From contig CASFQZ010000032.1 of NCBI GenBank assembly GCA_949296825.1, forward strand, positions 1 through 56,049: 56,049 nucleotides of DNA, in the 5' to 3' direction. Below are positions 1 to 7,592 of this stretch, piece after piece (the stretch's first letter is position 1; the number at the start of each line of letters is the position of its first letter). The notes under the pieces are model-generated. The model saw nothing but the letters and a program-made list of their open reading frames with translations, was not told the DNA's origin and did not search any database. This DNA comes from an uncultured Eubacteriales bacterium (GTDB lineage: Bacteria > Bacillota > Clostridia > Oscillospirales > Acutalibacteraceae). Both the position numbers and the translations under genes were made by a program.

Positions 1-1
1 C

Positions 2-166
2 TCCGCCGATGCCCGCCTTGCCCTGCGGGCGGCGGTGAAGCTGGAGACGCTGGACGAAGCCAAAACCAAAGCCGCCGATGTGGATAAAAACAACCAGATT
101 TCCACCTCCGACGCGCGGAAGATTCTGCGCGTGGCGGTCAAATTGGATTCCTTTGAATCCGCTTGA
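2..166 (+). CDS. dockerin-like C-terminus of a truncated protein (5' end outside window)
   Basis: Only the last 54 codons are present, so the main function of the protein cannot be read. The visible part is a type I dockerin-like module. One Asp-Ala-Arg helix (SADARLALRAAVKLE) is followed by a calcium-loop-type segment (DVDKNNQISTSDARKIL), the duplicated F-hand pattern of dockerins. Dockerins normally tether a secreted enzyme or adhesin to a cohesin, so the missing upstream part is probably an exported protein. Two further dockerin-bearing genes occur in the window (22503 and 37342). The gene ends just ahead of a strong bidirectional terminator. The domain assignment is fairly sure; the role of the whole protein is unknown. 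Confidence 0.8.
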   Translation, partial: SADARLALRAAVKLETLDEAKTKAADVDKNNQISTSDARKILRVAVKLDSFESA

Positions 167-190
167 CGGTCAGCGAAATCAATAAAAAAG

Positions 191-231
191 CCATCTGCTT
201 CCTTCAGAGGGGAAGCAGATGGTCTTTTTTT
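191..231. terminator. bidirectional intrinsic terminator
   Basis: A perfect 12-bp stem (CCATCTGCTTCC / GGAAGCAGATGG) with an 8-nt loop is followed by a T-run on the plus strand and preceded by an A-run. It can end both the dockerin gene (plus) and the convergent gene at 249-1058 (minus). Confidence 0.9.
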
Positions 232-248
232 CGTTGGGCGGCGGGTTT

Positions 249-1058
249 TTATTCTTTGCTGTACCGGCGGATCGCCACGCCGCTGGGATAAATCACATCC
301 AGCTGATGGAAAAACGCGCCGTCCTCGGTCGGGCAGATGGTCATGCCCTCCGATTCCACGATTTGCGGACCGGCATCGCGCGCCATCACCGGCTCCACAT
401 GCCCGGTCTGCGGGTCGATGGCGTAAATATGCTTTTTCGGCCAGGAGTCATGGCAGGAAATATAAATCAGACCGTCGTACATCTCGCCGCCCTGGGTGTG
501 CTCCACCACCCGGTCGATGGGGATGGAGCGGAGGAAGGACAGATCGTCAATGTGAAATTCGTTGATATGGTCGCAGCCGTTGAAATAGCCGGTGTAAATC
601 AGCCGCTTTTCCCGGTCCGCTGCGCACCAGGGCAGGTTGCCGTTGGGCTGGATCTCGGGTCCCAAAATCTGATACTGCCCGGTAAAGCAGAGCGTATCTG
701 CGTCAAAGACCGCAATGCAGGGGTGCTGCCGGTGCAAATCCTCCACCGCCACATAGAGCTTTCCCTCAAAATAAGTGCATCCGCCGTAATGGTTAAAATC
801 CTGTTTCGCCAGTTCCTCGGGCAGATAATTGTGCCTGGCGCGGACCACAACGCCGGTTTTCATATCGATCTTGGTCAGCCCCAGATGCTTCAGCGGCACA
901 AAGGTCCCTGTGCAGTAATAGAACATCCCGTCGTTGGTGATACCCTGGGCGGAGGACAAAAAGTCCTTTCCGGTCAGATAAAAGCTGTGCAGCAGCTTCC
1001 CCCGCGACGGCTTGCCGCCGTGGTCAAAAAGCTTTACAAATTGCGCGCCGGGTTTCAT
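249..1058 (-). CDS. predicted cytosolic beta-propeller protein of unknown function
   Basis: A 269-residue protein without signal peptide or membrane segment. It is built of recurrent short blades ending in patterns such as GKLYVAVEDL, RLIYTGYF, GLIYISCHDSW and KHIYAIDPQTG, as in SMP-30/YVTN/quinoprotein-like propellers. Phrases of the type 'I-D-x-x-T-G-x-V' recur near residues 60 and 220. No catalytic motif is recognisable, so sugar-lactonase or ligand-binding roles are only possibilities. The ATG at 1058 has a strong GGAGGGG site about 6 nt upstream. A promoter at 1369-1397 would give a leader of roughly 300 nt that runs through two repeat units. The fold is likely; the function is not known. 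Confidence 0.7.
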   Translation of the reverse strand: MKPGAQFVKLFDHGGKPSRGKLLHSFYLTGKDFLSSAQGITNDGMFYYCTGTFVPLKHLGLTKIDMKTGVVVRARHNYLPEELAKQDFNHYGGCTYFEGKLYVAVEDLHRQHPCIAVFDADTLCFTGQYQILGPEIQPNGNLPWCAADREKRLIYTGYFNGCDHINEFHIDDLSFLRSIPIDRVVEHTQGGEMYDGLIYISCHDSWPKKHIYAIDPQTGHVEPVMARDAGPQIVESEGMTICPTEDGAFFHQLDVIYPSGVAIRRYSKE

Positions 1059-1153
1059 GGAATCCCCTCCGTTGTTTTTTCTTTCGGCATGCTAAAAATC
1101 CTCCCCGCAGGGGCAGCGGCGCAGCCGCGCTTTTGCCGCCGGCAAAAGGGATT

Positions 1154-1250
1154 TATGATCCAATGTTCTCAAGCGGGCGCGAAGCGCCCATCGCCGCGCA
1201 GCGGGGACAAATCCGCGTTTCGCGGATTTGAGGGTGGGGTTATTATACCA
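1154..1250 (-). repeat. intergenic hairpin repeat, copy 1
   Basis: Read on the minus strand, the unit begins TGGTATAATA and then forms two hairpins, AAATCCGCG-AAA-CGCGGATTT and GGGCGCTTCGCGCCC, ending near AACATTGGATCATA. Copy 2 at 1282-1377 is nearly identical over its whole length, and a diverged copy lies upstream of ligA. The start of the unit contains an extended -10 element, so it may act as a promoter-leader cassette. Confidence 0.85.
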
Positions 1251-1281
1251 TACGTGCGAGGCGGGAATCGTCGCCGAGCGC

Positions 1282-1377
1282 TATGATACAATGTTCTTTA
1301 ACAGGCGCGAAGCGCCGTCACCGCGCAGCGGGGACAAATCCGCGTTTCGCGGATTTGTGTTAAAGGTTATTATACCA
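1282..1377 (-). repeat. intergenic hairpin repeat, copy 2
   Basis: It has the same organisation as copy 1: TGGTATAATA start on the minus strand, the AAATCCGCG/CGCGGATTT hairpin, the GGCGCTTCGCGCC hairpin, and the end AACATTGTATCATA. The two units are spaced 128 bp apart. The linker contains GGCGACGATTCCCGCC, which also follows the diverged copy in front of ligA. Confidence 0.85.
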
Positions 1378-1397
1378 TTTGATCGGCAGCAATACAA
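1369..1397 (-). promoter_or_regulatory. sigma-A promoter for the gene at 249-1058
   Basis: On the minus strand TTGTAT, a 17-bp spacer and TATAAT, with an upstream TGG that makes an extended -10. The -10 is the first part of repeat copy 2, so transcription would pass through both repeat units before the gene. Confidence 0.6.
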
Positions 1398-1489
1398 GAA
1401 AAATTTGCCGTCTTTTGTGAATCTTGTCAGAAATTTTCGGAGACTATGAAAATTTTCGGAAAAATTTTTGGACAGCTTATGAAAAAACA

Positions 1490-1519
1490 TTGACAAACAC
1501 TAAAAATTTGTGCTATAGT
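1490..1519 (+). promoter_or_regulatory. sigma-A promoter for the secreted propeller gene
   Basis: TTGACA (1490-1495), 18-bp spacer, TATAGT (1514-1519), about 45 nt upstream of the start codon at 1564. Confidence 0.75.
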
Positions 1520-1563
1520 GAAGGCGCAAAAAAACTACAACAGAAAGAGGGAATTTTTGCGCT

Positions 1564-3102
1564 ATGAGTGGAATTTTCTTGAAAATTCTAACCTTTATCT
1601 CCGCATTCCTGATGCTGTTCCTCAGCCCCGGCGGTCATATCCGCCAGCCGCTGGAAGCGAAGGATTGCCCCGCCTACTACGGCGCGCCTGCCGAAGCCAA
1701 TCCGTTGGAAAAAGTACAGGTCCCGCAGCACCCCTACCTTGCCGAGGAAGGCAGAAACGGTATGCACGGCAACTCTTACAATACCGGCACCTATGACTAT
1801 ATGGGTCCGCTCGGTATCAACCCCGTGGTCAACAGCCGTTCGCTGAATGTCTTCGGCGGTCTGGTCGCCACCCTGACCTTCGACAGCCAGGGTCGTATCA
1901 TGTGCATGAGCGGCAATGTGGTCGGCTTCCGCCTGCTGCTTCTGGACGCCGATACGCTGGAAATCCTGGCGGAGACCCGTCTGCCCCAGCGCCCGTCCAC
2001 CATCGACGCGATCCTGTCCTTTAACTTTGATAAGATCTCCGAGGATACCTCCGGCGGCGCTTATTTCCATCTGTTGGAAGGCGATCGTCCGATCATCGGC
2101 AACTCGGAGAATGTGATCCAGATTTTTCGCGTGGATGAATCCTCCGGCAAGCCCGAGTGGGTTGTTGAGCAGGAATATGACATTATGGATGATCTGCCCG
2201 AGGGCGCTTACATCACCGACGCTTTTCCGGATTATGAGGGCAGAATCTGGTTCGTCACCCGTCCCGGCGATGTGGGCTTTATTGATCCCGACACCAAGGA
2301 AGTCCATATGATCCGCCTGGAAGGCGAAGAAATCCAGAACAGCCTTGCCATTGCCGAAGACGGTGTGTATATCGTCTCCGACCATGCCATGTACCGCTTC
2401 GATGTCGACGCCCAGGGCGAGCCCTATTTCACCTGGCGTACCGAATATGACCGCGGCACCGTCGCCAAGCCCGGCGCCATCAACCAGGGCAGCGGCACCA
2501 CCCCGACCCTTCTGGATGTGCCCCGCTCTGACGGTTCCATCGCCAAGCTCTGCGGCATCACCGACAATGCCGACGGCAGAGTCAATGTGGTCGTCTATGA
2601 CCGCCTGACCGGCGATGTCATTGCCGAGGTTCCCGTCTTTGACGAGGGATTCAGCGTCAGCGAAAACAGCCTGATCGCCCACGGCAGATCCTTTATCGTG
2701 GAGAATAACTACACCGAGACCGGCTCCGGCTTCCTGGTGAAGAATCCCACCGGCTATCCCGGCGTGACCCGTATTGATATGAACGAAGACTGCACCGGCG
2801 CCGAGGTCGTCTGGGAGAGCCGCGAGGCTTCCTGCACCGTCGTACCCAAACTGTCCACCGCCAACGGCATCGTTTATCTCTACACCCGTGAGATGAACGA
2901 CGACATCCCCGAGGACGCCGTTGCCTGGTACCTGACCGCCGTTGATTTTGAAACCGGCGAAACGCTGTATAAGGTCTTCACCGGCTGCGGCAGAAACTGG
3001 AACAACAGCTACGGTCCCATCACCATCGGACCCAACGGCAAAGTCTATGTCGGCGTCTTTAACGGTCTGATCTCCATTGAGGACACCGCGTCGACGCAGT
3101 AA
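1564..3102 (+). CDS. secreted beta-propeller protein, function unknown
   Basis: A 512-residue protein. Residues 1-30 form a signal peptide or signal anchor with a hydrophobic core (ILTFISAFLMLFL). The rest is a beta-propeller-like series of blades with repeated patterns such as GRIWFVTRPGDVGFIDPDT, DGVYIVSDHAMYRFDVD and NGIVYLYTREM, ending in NGKVYVGVFNGLISIE. This resembles PQQ-like or gluconolactonase-like folds. No lipobox, sortase motif or catalytic signature is visible. The chosen ATG has AAAGAGGG about 12 nt upstream and follows a clear promoter. It is monocistronic, with its own terminator at 3151. It may be a surface lectin, a lactonase-like enzyme or a scaffold. The fold is likely; the activity is unknown. 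Confidence 0.7.
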   Translation: MSGIFLKILTFISAFLMLFLSPGGHIRQPLEAKDCPAYYGAPAEANPLEKVQVPQHPYLAEEGRNGMHGNSYNTGTYDYMGPLGINPVVNSRSLNVFGGLVATLTFDSQGRIMCMSGNVVGFRLLLLDADTLEILAETRLPQRPSTIDAILSFNFDKISEDTSGGAYFHLLEGDRPIIGNSENVIQIFRVDESSGKPEWVVEQEYDIMDDLPEGAYITDAFPDYEGRIWFVTRPGDVGFIDPDTKEVHMIRLEGEEIQNSLAIAEDGVYIVSDHAMYRFDVDAQGEPYFTWRTEYDRGTVAKPGAINQGSGTTPTLLDVPRSDGSIAKLCGITDNADGRVNVVVYDRLTGDVIAEVPVFDEGFSVSENSLIAHGRSFIVENNYTETGSGFLVKNPTGYPGVTRIDMNEDCTGAEVVWESREASCTVVPKLSTANGIVYLYTREMNDDIPEDAVAWYLTAVDFETGETLYKVFTGCGRNWNNSYGPITIGPNGKVYVGVFNGLISIEDTASTQ

Positions 3103-3150
3103 TTTCTGTTCGTCAAAAGGGCGCTCGCCCTTTGCAAATGCTTCCCCCCG

Positions 3151-3184
3151 CCGCCCGTTCCTTTGGGAACGGGCGGCTTTTTTT
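3151..3184 (+). terminator. intrinsic terminator after the propeller gene
   Basis: Perfect 11-bp stem CCGCCCGTTCC / GGAACGGGCGG with a TTTG loop, followed by a T-run. Confidence 0.9.
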
Positions 3185-3223
3185 ACGGCTCGGGCAGTCC
3201 GCCCTCAAATTTTGAAAAAAGGC

Positions 3224-3252
3224 TTGACTTTTTTTGGTGGTTAGTGTAGACT
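3224..3252 (+). promoter_or_regulatory. promoter of the NEAT/ABC/ECF operon
   Basis: TTGACT (3224-3229), 17-bp spacer, TAGACT (3247-3252). The -10 lies inside the first TTAGT-ACTAA operator, so repressor binding would block RNA polymerase. Confidence 0.65.
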
Positions 3253-3254
3253 AA
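3241..3254. promoter_or_regulatory. DtxR-like operator 1
   Basis: TTAGTGTAGACTAA is an inverted repeat (TTAGT / ACTAA, 4-bp centre). It keeps the TTAG--TAG-CTAA skeleton of DtxR/IdeR/MntR boxes and overlaps the -10. The repressor itself is not in the window. Confidence 0.6.
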
Positions 3255-3267
3255 TAGTTGTTAGGCA

Positions 3268-3311
3268 AGACAAACTTCGGCGGATTCTGACCCCGCCGTT
3301 GCTTTTTGTCT
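3268..3311 (+). other. leader hairpin between the two operators
   Basis: The transcribed leader can fold as AGACAAA..CGGCGG, an 8-9 nt loop and CCGCCG..TTTTTGTCT. The inner GC stem is followed by a short T-rich stretch, so it could act as a weak attenuator or simply as a stabilising stem. Confidence 0.4.
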
Positions 3312-3317
3312 GATGAG

Positions 3318-3331
3318 TTAGTCTAAACTAA
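3318..3331. promoter_or_regulatory. DtxR-like operator 2
   Basis: TTAGTCTAAACTAA has the same TTAGT-N4-ACTAA inverted repeat as operator 1, centred 77 bp downstream. It immediately precedes and partly overlaps the AGGAGG ribosome-binding site. Confidence 0.55.
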
Positions 3332-3342
3332 GGAGGATGCTT

Positions 3343-4143
3343 ATGAAAAAAACGCTGACCTTCCTGATGGCGCTGGCAGTGGCGCTTTCGGGATTTTTTT
3401 ACGCTGCGGCACAGGGAGAGCTGCCGGCGGGGACCTATGAGGTGCCGGTGGAGCTCAGGCACGCCGAGGAGGACAAGACCTCCATGGGCGACAGCTTTCT
3501 GGTACACACCGGCATTTTAGAGGTGACCGAAAGCGGCAGCTTCCTGACGCTGGCTTCCGATTCCGTGATCCAGGGGATGCAGTTCTGGTATTACAACGAC
3601 GGCTCGGTCAGCGGCGATTCCACCGAGGTTCCCTCGGCGGGTACGGTAACCATCGCCGGGGAGAGCTACGAAACGACGTTCCGTTTCCCTCTGGTGGGCT
3701 CCGGGCAGCTGGTGGGCGTAATTTTTCAGGCGCCGATCATGCCGGTGCGTCCTTCCGCCCGTATCTATATTGATTACGCGAACGCGCAGCCGGTAACGTC
3801 CGCCGTCCCGGCGACAACCACCGCCCCGGCGACAACCACCGCCCCGGCGACAACCACCATCCCGGCGACAACCACCATCCCGGCGACAACCACCGCCCCG
3901 GCGACAACCACCATCCCGGCAACAGCCACCGCCCCGGCAACATCCTTGCCAGCGGCGACGGCGCCGGTCGCTGCGACGGTCACGGAGCGAACCACGGTGC
4001 CCGCCGAATCGATCACCGAAGCGGCACAGGAAACCGCCGGCGGCGTTTCGCCCTTCCTTTGGATTGGCATTGCGGCGGCATTGCTTGCCGCTGTTGCCGC
4101 AATCATCGTCGTTGTGGTGCTCCGCAAACGCAGAGGCTATTAA
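3343..4143 (+). CDS. membrane-anchored NEAT-domain protein (probable heme binding)
   Basis: A 266-residue surface protein: signal peptide (1-24), NEAT-like beta-sandwich (about 27-150), a Thr/Pro-rich linker of six-residue repeats (about 151-210), and a C-terminal membrane helix (about 238-260) ending in RKRRGY. NEAT domains bind heme or hemoproteins outside Gram-positive cells. The opening G-T-Y-E-V-P-V strand, the S47-M48 pair of the 3-10 helix region and the final strand ARIYIDYANAQP fit the family. The usual YxxxY heme-ligand pair is not evident: IYIDY offers only a YxxY spacing. The ATG at 3343 is preferred over the one at 3337 because AGGAGG (3331-3336) touches the latter. It is the first gene of an operon with ABC and ECF transporters, which supports heme capture. 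Confidence 0.75.
   Translation: MKKTLTFLMALAVALSGFFYAAAQGELPAGTYEVPVELRHAEEDKTSMGDSFLVHTGILEVTESGSFLTLASDSVIQGMQFWYYNDGSVSGDSTEVPSAGTVTIAGESYETTFRFPLVGSGQLVGVIFQAPIMPVRPSARIYIDYANAQPVTSAVPATTTAPATTTAPATTTIPATTTIPATTTAPATTTIPATATAPATSLPAATAPVAATVTERTTVPAESITEAAQETAGGVSPFLWIGIAAALLAAVAAIIVVVVLRKRRGY
3811..3945 (+). repeat. 18-bp tandem repeat coding for the Thr-Pro linker
   Basis: About seven in-frame units of GCGACAACCACC-GCCCCG (or -ATCCCG) encode A-T-T-T-A/I-P. The linker probably spans the cell wall. Copy number in such tracts commonly varies between strains. Confidence 0.85.
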
Positions 4144-4179
4144 CAGTTTGTTTCGTAGTGGGAAAAGAGGTTTTGCTCA

Positions 4180-5928
4180 TTGATCAAAACAAAATTGATC
4201 GGACTGGTGCGCCGGTCCAGGGGCGCGATCGCCCTGGTAGTGCTGAGCCAATGGGTCAGGCTGGCGGCGAATATCGTGATGGTTACGGCGGTGGCGGGGG
4301 CGCTGCGGACGCTTGCCGGCGGCGAGACGCTTTCGGGCAAACTGCTGCTTTTGCTGTTGGCGGCGGGGGTGCTGGCGGCAGCCGTTCGCTATGGATGCGA
4401 TGTATTTGCCTCGAATATTTCCTTCCGTGTTTCCGCCCGGGTAAAAAAGGAGCTGCGCGGCAGAATGTATGAAAAGCTGACGCGCCTGGGCTCTTCGTAT
4501 TCGGAAAAATTGCGTACCAGTGAAATTTTGCAGGTTTTTGTGGAGGGCGTGGATCAGCTGGAAATTTATTTCGGTAAATATCTGCCTCAATTTTTTTACA
4601 GTATGCTTGCGCCGGTGACGTTGTTCGTTCTTTTGTCCTTTGTCAGCCTGCGGGCGGCGGTGCTGCTTCTGGTCTGCGTGCCGCTGATCCCGCTGTCTAT
4701 TGTGGCGGTGCAGAAAATCGCCAAGCGGCTGCTGGCGAATTACTGGGGAAAATATACCGACCTGGGCGATACCTTCCTGGAAAATCTGCAAGGCTTGACC
4801 ACGCTGAAAATTTACCGCGCCGACGGCGAAAAGCACCGGGTCATGAACGAAAAAGCCGAGGCTTTCCGTAAAATCACCATGCGCGTTCTGACCATGCAGC
4901 TCAATTCCGTCACCGTGATGGACATCATCGCCTACGGCGGCAGCGCGGCGGGCGTGATCGTGGCGGTAAAGGAAGTGATCGAAGGCAGGCTGGATTTTTC
5001 CGGCGCCTTTCTGATTATTATGCTGGCGGCGGATTTCTTTTTGCCGCTGCGCGCGCTGGGGTCTTTTTTTCATGTGGCAATGAACGGCATGGCTGCCAGC
5101 GATAAGCTGTTCGCCATTCTGGAGACCGAGGAGGAGCCCGGCGGCACCCGGAGCGTCGAGGATGAAACGCCGTCGATTTCGGTGGAGCAGCTCAGCTTTT
5201 CCTATGACGGCTCCCGCAAGGCGCTAAACAATCTTTCCCTTTCGGTACCTGCCGGCGGCTTTGCCGCCATCGTCGGCGAATCGGGCTGCGGCAAGAGCAC
5301 GCTGGCGGCAGTGCTCAATGGAACCCGTCGGGGGTATAACGGGTCGGTGAAGCTTGGCAGCAAAGAGATCCGGGATGTGAGCGAAGAGAGTCTGAACCGG
5401 TTCGTAACCACGGTCGGCTGCGGCAGTCATCTGTTTGGCGGCACCGTTCGGGAAAATCTGCAAATCGCCAGGCCCGAAGCGACCGAAGATGAAATGATTG
5501 ACGCGCTGCGGCAGGTGCGGCTCTGGGCGTATCTTTCGACGCAAAAGGGACTGGATACCGTCCTTTCCCCGGCAGGCGCGAATTTTTCCGGCGGGCAGCG
5601 TCAGCGTCTGGCGCTGGCAAGGGCGCTTTTGCACGATACGCCGGTCTATCTGTTTGACGAGGCAACCTCCAATATCGACCCGGAGAGCGAGCGGGATATT
5701 CTTTCGGTGATCCGCCGCGCGGCGGGTAAGCGCACGGTTCTGATGATTACCCATCGGCTGGAAAATGCCGTCGGTGCGGACAAAATCTTTGTTTTGGGTG
5801 ACGGCACGCTCCTGGAAGAGGGCAGCCATGCGCAGCTGCTGGCGCAAAAAGGCGTATACGCCAAAATGTATTTCTCCCAGCGGGAGCTGGAAAAATTTGC
5901 GCGGAAGGGGGAAGGCGCAGATGCGTAA
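4180..5928 (+). CDS. ABC half-transporter, CydD-like (permease-ATPase fusion)
   Basis: A 582-residue exporter-fold half-transporter. About 300 residues of membrane domain with six predicted helices precede an ATPase domain. Visible motifs are Walker A GESGCGKST (from residue 366), the signature SGGQRQR (470) and Walker B VYLFDEATS (about 489). The segment around TLKIYRADGEKHRVMNEKAE resembles CydD/CydC, which export thiols and influence heme availability. The TTG start has AAGAGG about 9 nt upstream. It overlaps the next half-transporter by 8 bp, so the two probably form a heterodimer. Given the NEAT protein upstream and the ECF genes downstream, heme or a heme-related thiol is a plausible substrate, but this is inference. 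Confidence 0.85.
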   Translation: MIKTKLIGLVRRSRGAIALVVLSQWVRLAANIVMVTAVAGALRTLAGGETLSGKLLLLLLAAGVLAAAVRYGCDVFASNISFRVSARVKKELRGRMYEKLTRLGSSYSEKLRTSEILQVFVEGVDQLEIYFGKYLPQFFYSMLAPVTLFVLLSFVSLRAAVLLLVCVPLIPLSIVAVQKIAKRLLANYWGKYTDLGDTFLENLQGLTTLKIYRADGEKHRVMNEKAEAFRKITMRVLTMQLNSVTVMDIIAYGGSAAGVIVAVKEVIEGRLDFSGAFLIIMLAADFFLPLRALGSFFHVAMNGMAASDKLFAILETEEEPGGTRSVEDETPSISVEQLSFSYDGSRKALNNLSLSVPAGGFAAIVGESGCGKSTLAAVLNGTRRGYNGSVKLGSKEIRDVSEESLNRFVTTVGCGSHLFGGTVRENLQIARPEATEDEMIDALRQVRLWAYLSTQKGLDTVLSPAGANFSGGQRQRLALARALLHDTPVYLFDEATSNIDPESERDILSVIRRAAGKRTVLMITHRLENAVGADKIFVLGDGTLLEEGSHAQLLAQKGVYAKMYFSQRELEKFARKGEGADA

Positions 5929-7579
5929 CAGAAGAAGCGGACTTCGCATTATGGCGCGGCTGATCGGGTTGGTGAAGCCTCTTGCCGGTTTTATGGCGCT
6001 TGCCGTTCTCCTGGGCGTTGTTGGTTTTCTTTGCGCCATTTCCGTTACGGTGCTGGGCAGCGCCGCGCTGCTGCGCGCGCTGGACGGCGCGGCGCTTCTT
6101 GCGGGAAAGATCTTTGTCTGCCTCGGTGTTTTCGCTGTGGCGCGCGGATTGCTGCATTACGGAGAGCAGGCGTGCAACCATTACATCGCCTTTAAGCTTT
6201 TGGCGCTGATCCGCGACAAGGTTTTTGCCGCGCTGCGCCGTCTGGCGCCCGCCCGGCTGGAATGCCGCGACAAAGGGGATTTGATCAGTATGATCACCAG
6301 CGATATTGAGCTTTTAGAGGTTTTTTATGCCCATACCATCTCCCCGATTTGCATCGCCATTTTGACCTCGGCGGTGATGCTGGTCTTTTTCGGCAGGATG
6401 CATCCGCTGTTTGCGCTGGTTGCTTTGCTGGCGTATCTGACGGTGGGCGCCGCCGTGCCGCTGCTTTCCGCCCGGTTTGTGCGGCGGGACGGCATGGCGT
6501 ACCGGGACGGTGCCGGCGCGTTTTCGGGCTTTTTGCTGGATACGCTGCGCGGGCTGGGAGAAACGCTGCGCTATGGCGACCAGAACCGGCGCCGGGAAGA
6601 GATGAATCGCCGCTGTGACCGGCTGAATGAGGCGGGCAGACGGCTGAAACGCGCCGAAGGCCATATCGCCGCCGTCACCGATACGGTGATCCTATTCTTT
6701 TCCTTTGTCATGCTGCTGTGCGGTCTGGCTCTGGCGGGGGCAGGCAAGGTCGATTTCGACGGGGTCCTGCTTTCCACGGTAGGCATGATGAGCTCTTTCG
6801 GGCCGGTGGCGGCGCTCAGCGGTCTGACCGGCAATTTGACCCACACGCTGGCGGCGGGGGATCGGGTGCTCTCGATTTTGGAAGAAGCTCCGGTGGTCGA
6901 GGAGATAAAAAACGGCAAAGATATTTCCTTCGACGGCATGGCTTGCGAGAATATCACCTTCGCCTATGAAGAATCGCCGGTGCTGCGGGATTTTTCGGTG
7001 CAGCTGCCTGAAACGGGCATCATCGGCATCACCGGCAAAAGCGGCGCGGGCAAGTCCACCGCGCTGCGGCTGCTGATGCGCTTCTGGGATCCGGATCGGG
7101 GCAGGGTAACGATGTCCGGCGAGGATCTGCGGCGCATCAACACCGACAGCCTCCGCCAAAACCAGAGTCTGGTCACCCAGGAAACGGTGCTCTTCCACGA
7201 CACCATTGCGGCGAATATCCTCGTCGGCAGGCAAAATGCGAGCCGTGAGCAGGTCGTGCAGGCAGCGAAGATGGCGGCGATCCACGACTTTATTCTGACC
7301 CTGCCCAAGGGCTATGACACCGATGTCGGCGAGCTGGGCGATCTGCTGTCCGACGGAGAAAAACAGCGCATCGGTCTGGCGCGCGCCTTCCTCAGCGACG
7401 CGCCGATGCTGCTTTTGGATGAGCCGACGAGCAATCTGGACAGCTTGAACGAGGGCAGGATCCTGGCGGTTCTGGATCGCGTCCGCAGCAAAAAATCCAT
7501 CGTGCTGGTTTCTCATCGCCCGTCCACCAAGGGCATTGCCGATCGGTCCTGTACCGTTAGCTTCGGCAGAAAATCCTGA
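5921..7579 (+). CDS. ABC half-transporter, CydC-like (permease-ATPase fusion)
   Basis: A 552-residue partner of the preceding gene: membrane domain about 1-310, ATPase domain about 335-552. Walker A is GKSGAGKST (near 372) and Walker B MLLLDEPTSNLDS. The signature reads LSDGEKQR rather than LSGGQ, a mild change typical of asymmetric heterodimers with one less active site. The start ATG at 5921 lies inside the end of the upstream gene (ATGCGTAA overlap) behind a GGGGGAAG site, which implies translational coupling. Substrate not determined. A longer reading frame begins upstream inside the neighbour, but it lacks a ribosome-binding site and would add out-of-family sequence. Confidence 0.85.
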   Translation: MRNRRSGLRIMARLIGLVKPLAGFMALAVLLGVVGFLCAISVTVLGSAALLRALDGAALLAGKIFVCLGVFAVARGLLHYGEQACNHYIAFKLLALIRDKVFAALRRLAPARLECRDKGDLISMITSDIELLEVFYAHTISPICIAILTSAVMLVFFGRMHPLFALVALLAYLTVGAAVPLLSARFVRRDGMAYRDGAGAFSGFLLDTLRGLGETLRYGDQNRRREEMNRRCDRLNEAGRRLKRAEGHIAAVTDTVILFFSFVMLLCGLALAGAGKVDFDGVLLSTVGMMSSFGPVAALSGLTGNLTHTLAAGDRVLSILEEAPVVEEIKNGKDISFDGMACENITFAYEESPVLRDFSVQLPETGIIGITGKSGAGKSTALRLLMRFWDPDRGRVTMSGEDLRRINTDSLRQNQSLVTQETVLFHDTIAANILVGRQNASREQVVQAAKMAAIHDFILTLPKGYDTDVGELGDLLSDGEKQRIGLARAFLSDAPMLLLDEPTSNLDSLNEGRILAVLDRVRSKKSIVLVSHRPSTKGIADRSCTVSFGRKS

Positions 7580-7592
7580 AGGAGGGTCTCTG

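Noticed and set aside
219-1286. 355-codon plus-strand frame opposite the propeller gene
   Set aside because: It starts inside a terminator and ends in the intergenic repeats. The minus strand has the ribosome-binding site and propeller pattern.
1059-1400. small reading frames through the two hairpin repeats
   Set aside because: They exist only because the repeat lacks stops in one frame. There is no start signal, and the repeats carry promoter elements on the other strand.
3811-3945. possible CRISPR-like array
   Set aside because: The 18-bp units are contiguous, in frame and without unique spacers; they encode a Thr/Pro linker.
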